Counted from the first letter of the stretch, positions 41,925-50,679 are shown. The stretch is DNA of 64,000 nt from Streptomyces cellulosae (GCA_014655195.1 BNBH01000022.1:1-64000), one strand, 5' to 3'. Notes: generated by a model from the letters alone, not told the origin. Made by a program: numbers and translations.

Positions 41925-44900
41925 GTGCACCTCAAGGCCCTGACCCTCCGCGGCTTCAAGTCGTTCGCCTCGGCGACCACGCTCCGGTTCGAGCCGGGCA
42001 TCACGTGCGTCGTCGGTCCGAACGGCTCGGGCAAGTCCAACGTGGTGGACGCGCTCAGCTGGGTCATGGGCGAACAGGGCGCCAAGTCGCTGCGTGGCGG
42101 CAAGATGGAGGACGTCATCTTCGCCGGCACCACCGGCCGCCCCCCGCTGGGCCGCGCCGAGGTGTCCCTGACCATCGACAACTCCGACGGGGCCCTCCCC
42201 ATCGAGTACTCCGAGGTCACGATCACGCGGATCATGTTCCGCAACGGCGGCAGCGAGTACCAGATCAACGGCGACACCTGCCGCCTCCTGGACATCCAGG
42301 AACTGCTCTCCGACTCCGGCATCGGCCGCGAGATGCACGTCATCGTCGGCCAGGGCCAGCTCGACTCCGTCCTGCACGCCGACCCCATGGGCCGCCGCGC
42401 CTTCATCGAGGAGGCGGCCGGCGTCCTCAAGCACCGCAAGCGCAAGGAGAAGGCGCTGCGCAAGCTGGACGCGATGCAGGCCAACCTCGCCCGCGTCCAG
42501 GACCTCACCGACGAACTCCGCCGCCAGCTCAAGCCGCTCGGCCGCCAGGCCGCCGTCGCCCGCCGCGCCGCCGTCATCCAGGCCGACCTGCGCGACGCCC
42601 GCCTGCGTCTCCTCGCCGACGACCTCGTGAAGCTGCGCGAGGCGCTCCAGGCCGAGATCGCCGACGAGGCCGCCCTCAAACAGCGCAAGGAAGCCGCCGA
42701 GGCCGAGCTGAAGAGGGCCCTCCAGCGCGAGGCGCACCTGGAGGACGAGGTACGCCGCCTCACCCCGCTCCTGCGGAACGCCCAGCAGACCTGGTACGAG
42801 CTCTCCCAGCTCGCCGAACGCGTACGCGGCACCATCTCCCTCGCCGACGCGCGCGTGAAGAGCGCCACCCAGGCGCCCGTCGAGGAGCGGCGCGGCCGCG
42901 ACCCCGAGGACATGGAGCGAGAGGCCGCCCGCATCCGCGAGCAGGAGGCCGAACTGGAGGCCGCACTGGAAGCGGCCGAACGCGCGCTGGAGGACACCGT
43001 CGCCCACCGCGCCGAACTGGAGCGCGAACTCGCCCAGGAGGAACGGCGCCTCAAGGACGTCGCCCGCGCCATCGCCGACCGGCGCGAAGGGCTCGCCCGG
43101 CTCAAGGGCCAGGTCGGCGCCGCCCGCTCCCGCGCCGCCGCCGCCCAGGCCGAGATCGAACGCCTCGCCGCCGCCCGCGACGAGGCAAGACAGCGCGCCG
43201 TCGTCGCCCAGGAGGAGTACGAGGCCCTCCAGGCGGAGGTCGACGGCCTCGACGCGGGCGACGCGGAACTCGCCGAACGGCACGAGGAGGCCAAGCGCGA
43301 ACTCGCCGAGGCCGAGGCCGCCCTCACCGCCGCCCGCGAGGCGGTCACCGCCGTGGAGCGCAAACGCGCCGCCACCCAGGCACGCCACGAGGCCCTCGCG
43401 CTCGGCCTGCGCCGCAAGGACGGCACCGGCGCGCTGCTCGGCGCGAAGGACAGCCTCACCGGGCTCCTCGGCCCGGCCGCCGAACTGCTGACGGTGACCC
43501 CCGGCTACGAGGTGCCGCTCGCGGCCGCGTTCGGCGCGGCGGCGGACGCCCTCGCCGTCTCCTCCCCGTCCGCGGCGGCCGACGCGATCCGGCTGCTCCG
43601 CAAACAGGACGCGGGCCGCGCCGCCCTCCTCCTGGCCGGCCCGTCGACCTCCGGGGGCGCGGGGAACGGCGCGCCCAGCCCCGACACACCCGAACCCGTC
43701 GCTCCCCCCGGAGACCCCCTCCCCGCGGACCACTTCGTCACCGGCCCCGCCGACCTCATGCCGGCCGTCCGCCGGCTCCTGTACGGCATCGTCGTCGTCG
43801 CCACCCTCGAGGACGCCGAGGAACTCGTCTACGCCCGGCCCGGCCTCACCGCCGTCACCGCCGAGGGCGACCTGCTCGGCGCCCACTTCGCGCACGGCGG
43901 CTCGGCCGGCGCGCCCAGCCTGCTCGAGGTGCAGGCGTCCGTCGACGAGGCCGCCGCCGAGCTGGAGGAGCTCGAGGTGCGCTGCGAGGAACTGGCCGAG
44001 GCGCAGGAGGCCGCTGCCGCCCGGCGCAAGGAGTGCGCGGCCCTCGTCGAGGAGCTGGGGGAGCGGCGCAGGGCCGCCGACCGGGAGAAGTCCGCCGTCG
44101 CCCAGCAGCTCGGCCGGCTCGCCGGACAGGCACGCGGCGCCGCCGGCGAGGCCGAACGCGCCGGGGCCGCCGCCGAACGCGCCCAGGAGGCCCTCGACAA
44201 GGCCCTCGCCGAGGTGGAGGAGCTCGCCGAGCGGCTGGAGGCGGCCGAGGAGATGCCGTTCGAGGAGGAGCCCGACACCTCCGTGCGCGACCGGCTCGCC
44301 GCCGACGGGGCCAACGCCCGCCAGACCGAGATGGAGGCCCGCCTCCAGGTCCGTACGCACGAGGAGCGGGTCAAGGGGCTGGCCGGACGGGCCGACTCCC
44401 TGGACCGGGCCGCCCGCGCCGAACGCGAGGCACGCGCGCGTGCCGAGCAGCGTCGCGCCCGGCTGCGTCACGAGGCGGAGATCGCCGCCGCCGTCGCCGC
44501 GGGCGCCCGCCAGCTGCTGGCGCACGTCGAGGTGTCCCTCGCCCGCGCCGCCGAGGAGCGCACCGCCGCCGAGGCCGTCAAGGCCCGGCGCGAGGAGGAA
44601 CTCGCCCGGGCCCGCGCCGAGGGACGCGATCTCAAGGCGGAACTCGACAAGTTGACGGATTCGGTCCACCGCGGCGAGGTACTCGGCGCCGAGAAACGGC
44701 TGCGGATGGAGCAGCTGGAGGCGAAGGCGCTGGAGGAACTGGGTGTCGAACCGGCCGGGCTGGTCGAGGAGTACGGCCCGCACCAGCTCGTGCCGCCCTC
44801 GCCCCCCGCCGAGGGCGAACAGCTCCCGGAGGACCCGGAGCACCCGCGCAACCAGCCCCGACCCTTCGTGCGGGCCGAGCAGGAGAAACGGCTGAAGGCC

Positions 44901-45515
44901 GCCGAACGCGCCTACCAGCAGCTCGGCAAGGTCAACCCGCTCGCCCTGGAGGAGTTCGCGGCGCTGGAGGAACGCCACCAGTTCCTCAGCGAGCAGCTGG
45001 AGGACCTGAAGAAGACCCGCGCGGACCTGCTCCAGGTCGTCAAGGAGGTCGACGAACGCGTCGAGCAGGTCTTCACCGAGGCCTACCGGGACACGGCCCG
45101 GGAGTTCGAGGGCGTCTTCTCCCGGCTCTTCCCGGGCGGGGAGGGCCGCCTGGTGCTGACCGACCCCGACCACATGCTCACCACGGGCGTGGACGTCGAG
45201 GCGCGCCCGCCGGGCAAGAAGGTCAAGCGGCTGTCGCTGCTGTCGGGCGGCGAGCGGTCGCTGACCGCGGTGGCGCTGCTCGTGTCGATCTTCAAGGCGC
45301 GGCCCAGCCCGTTCTACGTGATGGACGAGGTCGAGGCCGCCCTCGACGACACCAACCTCCAGCGGCTGATCCGGATCATGCAGGAGCTGCAGGAGGCCTC
45401 GCAGCTGATCGTGATCACGCACCAGAAACGCACCATGGAGGTCGCCGACGCGCTCTACGGCGTCTCCATGCAGGGCGACGGCGTGTCCAAGGTCATCAGC
45501 CAGCGTCTGCGCTGA
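41925..45515 (+). CDS. smc: Chromosome segregation ATPase SMC
   Basis: 1196-aa condensin-like SMC. N-terminal ABC half with Walker A GPNGSGKSN near residue 30; coiled coil to about 500; hinge at about 500-660; return coil; and C-terminal half with signature LSGGERSLTAV and Walker B YVMDEVEAALDD. GTG start, VHLKALTLRGFKSF. Residues about 571-602 in the hinge are Gly/Ser/Pro-rich (STSGGAGNGAPSPDTPEP) and encoded by a match to the intergenic repeat found elsewhere in the window. Partners ScpA and ScpB are not in the window. Confidence 0.97.
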   Translation: MHLKALTLRGFKSFASATTLRFEPGITCVVGPNGSGKSNVVDALSWVMGEQGAKSLRGGKMEDVIFAGTTGRPPLGRAEVSLTIDNSDGALPIEYSEVTITRIMFRNGGSEYQINGDTCRLLDIQELLSDSGIGREMHVIVGQGQLDSVLHADPMGRRAFIEEAAGVLKHRKRKEKALRKLDAMQANLARVQDLTDELRRQLKPLGRQAAVARRAAVIQADLRDARLRLLADDLVKLREALQAEIADEAALKQRKEAAEAELKRALQREAHLEDEVRRLTPLLRNAQQTWYELSQLAERVRGTISLADARVKSATQAPVEERRGRDPEDMEREAARIREQEAELEAALEAAERALEDTVAHRAELERELAQEERRLKDVARAIADRREGLARLKGQVGAARSRAAAAQAEIERLAAARDEARQRAVVAQEEYEALQAEVDGLDAGDAELAERHEEAKRELAEAEAALTAAREAVTAVERKRAATQARHEALALGLRRKDGTGALLGAKDSLTGLLGPAAELLTVTPGYEVPLAAAFGAAADALAVSSPSAAADAIRLLRKQDAGRAALLLAGPSTSGGAGNGAPSPDTPEPVAPPGDPLPADHFVTGPADLMPAVRRLLYGIVVVATLEDAEELVYARPGLTAVTAEGDLLGAHFAHGGSAGAPSLLEVQASVDEAAAELEELEVRCEELAEAQEAAAARRKECAALVEELGERRRAADREKSAVAQQLGRLAGQARGAAGEAERAGAAAERAQEALDKALAEVEELAERLEAAEEMPFEEEPDTSVRDRLAADGANARQTEMEARLQVRTHEERVKGLAGRADSLDRAARAEREARARAEQRRARLRHEAEIAAAVAAGARQLLAHVEVSLARAAEERTAAEAVKARREEELARARAEGRDLKAELDKLTDSVHRGEVLGAEKRLRMEQLEAKALEELGVEPAGLVEEYGPHQLVPPSPPAEGEQLPEDPEHPRNQPRPFVRAEQEKRLKAAERAYQQLGKVNPLALEEFAALEERHQFLSEQLEDLKKTRADLLQVVKEVDERVEQVFTEAYRDTAREFEGVFSRLFPGGEGRLVLTDPDHMLTTGVDVEARPPGKKVKRLSLLSGGERSLTAVALLVSIFKARPSPFYVMDEVEAALDDTNLQRLIRIMQELQEASQLIVITHQKRTMEVADALYGVSMQGDGVSKVISQRLR
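43654..43682 (+). repeat. Copy of the dispersed GC-rich repeat inside smc
   Basis: Matches the element core of the left-end tandem repeat at 27 of 29 positions; the two differing bases match the variant found at 48618. It lies in frame in the hinge coding region. Confidence 0.7.
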
Positions 45516-45518
45516 AGC

Positions 45519-45674
45519 GGTTCAAACTCTTCAAGATGTGAACCTCTGGTGGGGCCTGCCTGGGCGCTGACGTCTTCCAACTCACAGCCGAGGGCCTATT
45601 GACTTCAAAACTTGAAGACATAGTCTCTGCAATGTTGTTTTTACCTTCAGGTGCCTACGGCAGAAACCTTGAAG
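45519..45674 (+). promoter_or_regulatory. glcP upstream region with repeated CTTCAA/TTGAAG motifs
   Basis: The lowest-GC stretch in this part of the window. Contains CTTCAA at 45529, an inverted pair CTTCAA-AAC-TTGAAG at 45603-45617, and TTGAAG at 45669. A separate inverted pair GGTTCA/TGAACC begins at 45519. Clustered half-sites suggest a repressor or activator bound to the glucose-permease promoter. Confidence 0.5.
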
Positions 45675-45720
45675 GGCTGACCCCCATCCGGCGATGTTGC
45701 CGGTGGCCCGAGGAGTACAC

Positions 45721-47139
45721 GTGACCAGCACCGCGCAGGCACAAGCGTCAGGAGCCAGGACGGCTCATCCCGAACATCTCGGGCATGTCATCTTCATCGC
45801 CGCTGCCGCCGCCATGGGCGGCTTCCTCTTCGGCTACGACAGCTCCGTGATCAACGGCGCCGTCGAGGCGATCCGCGACCGGTACGACATCGGCTCCGCC
45901 GCGCTCGCCCAGGTCATCGCCGTCGCGCTGATCGGCTGTGCCATCGGCGCCGCCACCGCCGGCCGGATAGCCGACCGCATCGGCCGCATCCGCTGCATGC
46001 AGATCGCCGCGGTCCTCTTCACGGTCAGCGCCGTCGGCTCCGCGCTGCCCTTCGCGCTGTGGGACCTCGCCTTCTGGCGCGTCGTCGGCGGCTTCGCCAT
46101 CGGCATGGCCTCCGTCATCGGCCCGGCCTACATCGCCGAGGTCGCCCCGCCCGCCTACCGCGGCCGGCTCGGCTCCTTCCAGCAGGCCGCGATCGTCGTC
46201 GGCATCGCCGTCTCCCAGCTCGTCAACTGGGGCATCCTGAACGCCGCGGACGGCGACCAGCGCGGTGAGCTGATGGGCCTCGAGGCCTGGCAGGTCATGC
46301 TCGGCGTCATGGTGATCCCGGCCGTCCTCTACGGCCTGCTCTCCTTCGCGATCCCCGAGTCGCCCCGCTACCTGATCTCCGTCGGCAAGCACGAGCGCGC
46401 CCGCGAGATCCTCTCCGAGGTCGAGGGCAGCGAGATCGACCTCGACGCCCGCGTCACCGAGATCGAGACCGGCATGCACCGCGAGGAGAAGTCCAGCTTC
46501 AAGGACCTGCTCGGCGGCAGCTTCTTCTTCAAGCCGATCGTCTGGGTCGGTATCGGACTGTCGGTGTTCCAGCAGTTCGTCGGCATCAACGTCGCGTTCT
46601 ACTACTCCGCCACCCTGTGGCAGTCGGTCGGCGTCGACCCGTCGGACTCGTTCTTCTACTCGTTCACCACGTCGATCATCAACATCGTCGGCACCGTGAT
46701 CGCGATGATCTTCGTCGACCGCGTCGGCCGCCGGCCGCTGGCCATCATCGGCTCCGTCGGCATGGTGGTCGGTCTCGCGCTCGAGGCCTGGGCGTTCTCC
46801 TCGCCCCTCGTCGACGGCCAGCTGCCCGCCACGCAGGGCTGGGTGGCCCTGATCGCGGCCCACGTCTTCGTCCTCTTCTTCGCCCTGTCGTGGGGTGTGG
46901 TCGTGTGGGTCATGCTCGGCGAGATGTTCCCGAACCGGATCCGTGCGGCGGCGCTCGGCGTGGCCGCGGCGGCGCAGTGGATCGCCAACTGGGCGATCAC
47001 GGCCAGCTTCCCGTCGCTGGCGGACTGGAACCTGTCCGTCACGTACGTGATCTACACGGTGTTCGCGGCGCTGTCGATTCCGTTCGTGCTGAAGTTCGTC
47101 AAGGAGACGAAGGGCAAGCGGTTGGAGGAGATGGGCTGA
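45721..47139 (+). CDS. glcP: Glucose permease, MFS sugar transporter
   Basis: 472-aa twelve-helix major-facilitator sugar/H+ symporter. Signatures: GGFLFGYDSSVINGA in helix 1, GRIADRIGRIRCM in loop 2-3, PESPRYLIS after helix 6, FQQFVGINVAFYYS in helix 7, and DRVGRRPLAI in loop 8-9. Matches Streptomyces GlcP (the glucose uptake route; PTS-independent). GTG start with GAGGAG 5 bases upstream. Its promoter region carries a cluster of TTGAAG half-sites. Confidence 0.95.
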   Translation: MTSTAQAQASGARTAHPEHLGHVIFIAAAAAMGGFLFGYDSSVINGAVEAIRDRYDIGSAALAQVIAVALIGCAIGAATAGRIADRIGRIRCMQIAAVLFTVSAVGSALPFALWDLAFWRVVGGFAIGMASVIGPAYIAEVAPPAYRGRLGSFQQAAIVVGIAVSQLVNWGILNAADGDQRGELMGLEAWQVMLGVMVIPAVLYGLLSFAIPESPRYLISVGKHERAREILSEVEGSEIDLDARVTEIETGMHREEKSSFKDLLGGSFFFKPIVWVGIGLSVFQQFVGINVAFYYSATLWQSVGVDPSDSFFYSFTTSIINIVGTVIAMIFVDRVGRRPLAIIGSVGMVVGLALEAWAFSSPLVDGQLPATQGWVALIAAHVFVLFFALSWGVVVWVMLGEMFPNRIRAAALGVAAAAQWIANWAITASFPSLADWNLSVTYVIYTVFAALSIPFVLKFVKETKGKRLEEMG

Positions 47140-47287
47140 CGCCCCTCTTCCCCCTGTACCCGAGGGGTGGGGGTTACCTCCCCGCTGCTCCCGCCCCTCG
47201 TATGCCACCCCCCACCCGCCCCGGCTCGGATCTTCGAGCCGGGGCGGTGCCATGTTCGTGGTCGGGTGCGGGTTGTGCGGGGCCTGT

Positions 47288-47434
47288 CGCGCAGTTCCCC
47301 GCGCCCCTGAACGGGGTGGTGGCTGAGTCGCATCGTGCGGCGCCGTTGGAGTTGAGCGCGCCGTCCCCCGCGCCCCTGAGGGTGTCGCAACGGGCGGCGC
47401 TGCTGGGGGCTGGGCGCGCCGTCCCCCGCGCCCC
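47288..47434 (-). repeat. Three copies of the dispersed GC-rich repeat
   Basis: Reverse-strand cores at 47288-47307, 47357-47376 and 47415-47434, about 58-69 bases apart, in the tail-to-tail gap between glcP and the SDR gene. The first has the T variant; the other two carry the G variant with an extra C/G change. The last copy ends 9 bases before the SDR stop. Confidence 0.75.
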
Positions 47435-47442
47435 CGCGCGTT

Positions 47443-48144
47443 TCAGGCTGTGAGGAACTCGTGGAAGCGGGCGGCGAAGTGCCTCGGGTCCTGGCTCAGG
47501 GAGGACTTGACCATGGCGGTGAACTCGTCGGCCACGACCTCGTACACCTCGGACTCGACGCCGTCGAGGGCGGCTCGGGCGACCTCCGCCGCTGTCATGT
47601 TCGGTACGTCGAGGCCCTTCGTCATGTCGGTGGCACCGAGGTGGACCGAGGTGAGACGGGTTCCCTGGTCGGCCAGTTCCTGGCGCAGGGCGTTGCCCAT
47701 GCTCCACACGGCGGCCTTGGAGACCGCGTACGCGCCGGTGCCGGGGAAGACGAACCACGACGCGGACGAGGCGATGGTGAGGATCGCGCCTCCTCCGTTG
47801 CCGGCCAGGACCGGCGCGAAGGCCCGGATCACGGACAGCGTGCCCCAGAAGTTCACATCCATCGTGGCGCGGACGCCGTCGAGATCGCCGAGCAGGGTTC
47901 CGCCTCCGATCCCGGCGTTGTTGACCAGCAGGTCGACGTCACGGGCCTGCTCGGCGGCGGCCGCGACGGAATCGGGATCGGTGACGTCGAAGGCGAGGAC
48001 CTCCACACCGTCGAGGTCGATCGACTCGGGCCGGCGGGCGGTCGCGTAGACCTTCGCGCCCCGCTCGGCGAGCTGGGCGGCGAGGTGGCGGCCGATGCCG
48101 CGGCCGGCCCCGGTGACGAGCGCGGTCGCTTTGTTGATGTCCAT
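47443..48144 (-). CDS. Short-chain dehydrogenase/reductase
   Basis: 233-aa classical SDR. Cofactor-binding TGAGRGIG (about residues 11-18), NNAG at about 86, Ser in TIASSAS and the YAVSK catalytic pair are all present; residue Arg after the second strand (ATARR) favours NADPH. Substrate unknown. ATG start. Divergent from a MerR regulator across a 22-base perfect inverted repeat, so it is very likely the regulator's target. Confidence 0.92.
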   Translation of the reverse strand: MDINKATALVTGAGRGIGRHLAAQLAERGAKVYATARRPESIDLDGVEVLAFDVTDPDSVAAAAEQARDVDLLVNNAGIGGGTLLGDLDGVRATMDVNFWGTLSVIRAFAPVLAGNGGGAILTIASSASWFVFPGTGAYAVSKAAVWSMGNALRQELADQGTRLTSVHLGATDMTKGLDVPNMTAAEVARAALDGVESEVYEVVADEFTAMVKSSLSQDPRHFAARFHEFLTA

Positions 48145-48158
48145 GCCGCGTACGCTAG

Positions 48159-48180
48159 AACCTCACGTCGGCGTGAGGTT
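48159..48180. promoter_or_regulatory. Probable MerR operator
   Basis: Perfect inverted repeat AACCTCACG-TCGG-CGTGAGGTT in the 60-base divergent region between the SDR and MerR genes. Confidence 0.7.
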
Positions 48181-48204
48181 CAGCCGCGAGCAGCCGGAGG
48201 CGCG

Positions 48205-48597
48205 ATGCGTATCGGAAAGGTCGCCGAACGGGCGGGGGTCAGCGTCCGCGCGCTGCGCTACTACGAGGAGCAAGGACTCGTCGTCCCCGCCCGCGGCGCC
48301 GGGAACCAGCGCGACTACGACGAGTCGGACGTCGAGCGGGTGAAGTTCATCCAGCTCCTCTACGCGGCCGGGCTGCCCAGCAAGGCGATCCTGCACATCC
48401 TGCCGTTCCTGGACACCCTCGTCGCCACCCCGGAGATGACGCGGCGGCTCACGGAGGAGCGGGACCGCATCCAGGTCCGGCTGGACGATCTGACCCGGGC
48501 GCGGGACCGGCTCGACGAGCTGATCGGCCTCGCCGGTCAGTACACGGAGTCGTCGACGGCCGAGTGCCGTCCGCCGCGGGAGCGGGCTTCCGCCTGA
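48205..48597 (+). CDS. MerR-family transcriptional regulator
   Basis: 130-aa regulator with a full MerR winged helix (MRIGKVAERAGVSVRALRYY) and the dimer helix (about residues 75-115). No cysteine cluster, so not a metal sensor. The motif GLVVPARGAGNQRDYDE fits the SoxR/TipAL-like branch with an organic ligand. GGAGG 4 bases before ATG. Controls itself and the divergent SDR through the palindrome between them (inference). Confidence 0.92.
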   Translation: MRIGKVAERAGVSVRALRYYEEQGLVVPARGAGNQRDYDESDVERVKFIQLLYAAGLPSKAILHILPFLDTLVATPEMTRRLTEERDRIQVRLDDLTRARDRLDELIGLAGQYTESSTAECRPPRERASA

Positions 48598-48617
48598 CCG
48601 GCCCGGTGGGGGCCGGG

Positions 48618-48637
48618 CGCGCCGTTCCCCGCGCCCC
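48618..48637 (-). repeat. Single copy of the dispersed GC-rich repeat
   Basis: Reverse-strand core with the G variant in the MerR-ftsY gap. The flanking GCCCGGCCCCC extends the match to the smc copy. Confidence 0.7.
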
Positions 48638-48708
48638 TTCGGGGCGCCTCGGGCGGGGCGCGTCCGTATGGGGGGCGCGGGGCAGGCATGGCTGATACTG
48701 GACGGGTT

Positions 48709-49911
48709 ATGGACATCGTCATCCTTGCTGTAGTCATCGCCGTGGTCGTGCTCGGCGCGCTCGGCGGGCTGATCGTCGGGAGCCGGCGCAAGAAGCCGCT
48801 GCCCCCGCCGCCGCCCGCCGCGCCCGACATCACCGCCCCGCCGGCCGAGCCGCACGTCGGCGAAGAGGCCGAGACGCCGCGGGAGGAACCGCGGCGCACC
48901 ATCGAGGAGGTTGATCTTCCGGCGGGCGCCGGTCCCGTCGTCATCGAGGAACCGCCCGCCGCCGAGGCTCCCGAGATCGAGATCCCGGAGCCCACCGCCG
49001 GCCGTCTGGTCCGGCTGCGCGCCCGGCTGTCCCGGTCGCAGAACGCCCTGGGCAAGGGCCTGCTCACCCTGCTGTCCCGCGAGCACCTCGACGAGGACAC
49101 CTGGGAGGAGATCGAGGACACCCTGCTCACCGCCGACGTCGGCGTCCAGCCCACCCAGGAGCTGGTCGAGCGGCTGCGCGAGCGGGTCAAGGTGCTCGGC
49201 ACCCGCACCCCCGAGGAGCTGCGCGCGCTGCTCCGCGAGGAGCTGATCACGCTGGTCGGTCCCGAGATGGACCGCACCGTGCACACCGAGAACCCCGACG
49301 GCGGGCCCGGCGTCGTCATGGTCGTCGGCGTCAACGGCACCGGCAAGACCACCACCACCGGCAAGCTCGCCCGTGTCCTGGTCGCCGACGGCAACACCGT
49401 CGTCCTCGGCGCCGCGGACACCTTCCGCGCCGCCGCCGCCGACCAGCTCCAGACCTGGGGCGAGCGGGTCGGCGCCCACACCGTGCGCGGTCCGGAGGGC
49501 GGCGACCCGGCCTCCGTCGCGTTCGACGCGGTCAAGGAGGGCAAGGAGATGGGCGCCGGCGCGGTGCTCATCGACACCGCCGGCCGGCTGCACACCAAGA
49601 CGGGCCTCATGGACGAGCTCGGCAAGGTGAAGCGGGTCGTGGAGAAGCAGGCCCCGCTGGACGAGGTGCTGCTGGTGCTCGACGCCACCACCGGCCAGAA
49701 CGGCCTGGTGCAGGCGCGCGTCTTCGCCGAGGTCGTCGACATCACCGGCATCGTGCTCACCAAGCTCGACGGCACCGCCAAGGGCGGCATCGTCATCGCC
49801 GTCCAGCGTGAGCTGGGCGTCCCGGTCAAGCTGATCGGTCTCGGCGAGGGCGCGGACGACCTCGCGCCGTTCGAGCCCGAGGCCTTCGTGGACGCGCTGC
49901 TGGGGGAGTGA
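48709..49911 (+). CDS. ftsY: Signal recognition particle receptor FtsY
   Basis: 400-aa SRP receptor GTPase. N-terminal membrane helix (IVILAVVIAVVVLGALGGLIVG), acidic/Pro-rich linker, then N and G domains with P-loop GVNGTGKTTT, DTAGRLHTK, and KLDGTAKGG. Works with Ffh, which is about 8 kb downstream. The ATG at 48709 (MDIVILAVV) has no ribosome-binding site; a GATACT/TACTGG -10-like element lies about 10 bases upstream, suggesting leaderless translation. An ATG seven codons earlier (48688) is possible. Confidence 0.96.
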   Translation: MDIVILAVVIAVVVLGALGGLIVGSRRKKPLPPPPPAAPDITAPPAEPHVGEEAETPREEPRRTIEEVDLPAGAGPVVIEEPPAAEAPEIEIPEPTAGRLVRLRARLSRSQNALGKGLLTLLSREHLDEDTWEEIEDTLLTADVGVQPTQELVERLRERVKVLGTRTPEELRALLREELITLVGPEMDRTVHTENPDGGPGVVMVVGVNGTGKTTTTGKLARVLVADGNTVVLGAADTFRAAAADQLQTWGERVGAHTVRGPEGGDPASVAFDAVKEGKEMGAGAVLIDTAGRLHTKTGLMDELGKVKRVVEKQAPLDEVLLVLDATTGQNGLVQARVFAEVVDITGIVLTKLDGTAKGGIVIAVQRELGVPVKLIGLGEGADDLAPFEPEAFVDALLGE

Positions 49912-49944
49912 CACCCCCGGAGCCGTCCGGCCCCGTACGCGAGG

Positions 49945-49983
49945 AAGCGCCCGCCCCCGGAAACAGCCGGGGGACGGGCGCTT
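49945..49983. terminator. Terminator between ftsY and the primase/polymerase-like gene
   Basis: Long stem AAGCGCCCG plus CCCCGG pairing with the mirror arm, one unpaired base on each side, loop of five A-rich bases. Confidence 0.8.
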
Positions 49984-50013
49984 CGCCGTACGGGGACCGC
50001 ACGGGGGAGAGGG

Positions 50014-50679
50014 TCAGGCGCCCGAGCGGTGCGCCACGTACGCCAGCGTGCCCAGCAGCAGACGCGCCTCCGGAGGGCGGGAGGCGGAGTCCAGGGCGGG
50101 TGAGCGGAGCCAGCGCACCGGGCCGAGGCCGGCGCGGTCCGACGGCGGCGCCGTGATGTGCGTACCGCGTCCGAGGCCGCGCAGGTCCAGGGCGCCCGGG
50201 TCGTCCCAGCCCATGCGGTACAGCAGATCCGGCAGCACGGCCGCGGCGCCCGGGGCGACGAAGAACTGGGCCCGGCCGTCCGGGGTGGCGGCGACCGGCC
50301 CGACCGGCAGGCCCATCCGCTCCAGCCGCGCCAGGGCATGGCACCCGGCGGGCTCCGCCACCTCGATCACGTCGAACGCCCGCCCCACGGGCAGCATCAC
50401 GGAGGCGCCCGGGAACTCCGACCAGAGCGCGGTCACCTCGTCCAGCGGCGCACCCGCGCGGATCACCGGCGCGTGCTCCAGGGGGTGGGCGCCCGGCGCC
50501 CGGCAGCCCGTGCGCCCGCAGGAGCAGGACCCGGCGAGGGCGCGGACGCCCGGCACCACGTCCCAGCCCCACAGTCCCGTGTACTCCGCCACGACCGTGC
50601 CGTCCGAGGAGCGGCCGCGCCGCCGCGAGCCGGACCGGATGTCACGGATGCCCCGACTGATACCGATCGTGAAGCCCAT
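50014..50679 (-). CDS. Bifunctional DNA primase/polymerase-domain protein, probably inactive
   Basis: 221-aa protein resembling the N-terminal prim-pol domain found in actinobacteria. After about 30 residues it has the typical CSCGRTGCRAPGAHP block and SEFPGASVMLPVGRAFDVIEV. In active prim-pol the segment after the gap carries a DxD-type acidic pair (as in LDVD); here it reads IEV, so catalysis is doubtful. No helicase part is fused. ATG start with GGAGGGGG before it. Neighbour of nsdA in Streptomyces; the function is unknown. Confidence 0.78.
   Translation of the reverse strand: MGFTIGISRGIRDIRSGSRRRGRSSDGTVVAEYTGLWGWDVVPGVRALAGSCSCGRTGCRAPGAHPLEHAPVIRAGAPLDEVTALWSEFPGASVMLPVGRAFDVIEVAEPAGCHALARLERMGLPVGPVAATPDGRAQFFVAPGAAAVLPDLLYRMGWDDPGALDLRGLGRGTHITAPPSDRAGLGPVRWLRSPALDSASRPPEARLLLGTLAYVAHRSGA

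Noticed and set aside
41865..45422. 1185-aa open frame opposite smc
   Set aside because: Antisense of the SMC coiled coil; Leu/Gly/Val-rich composition with no motif.
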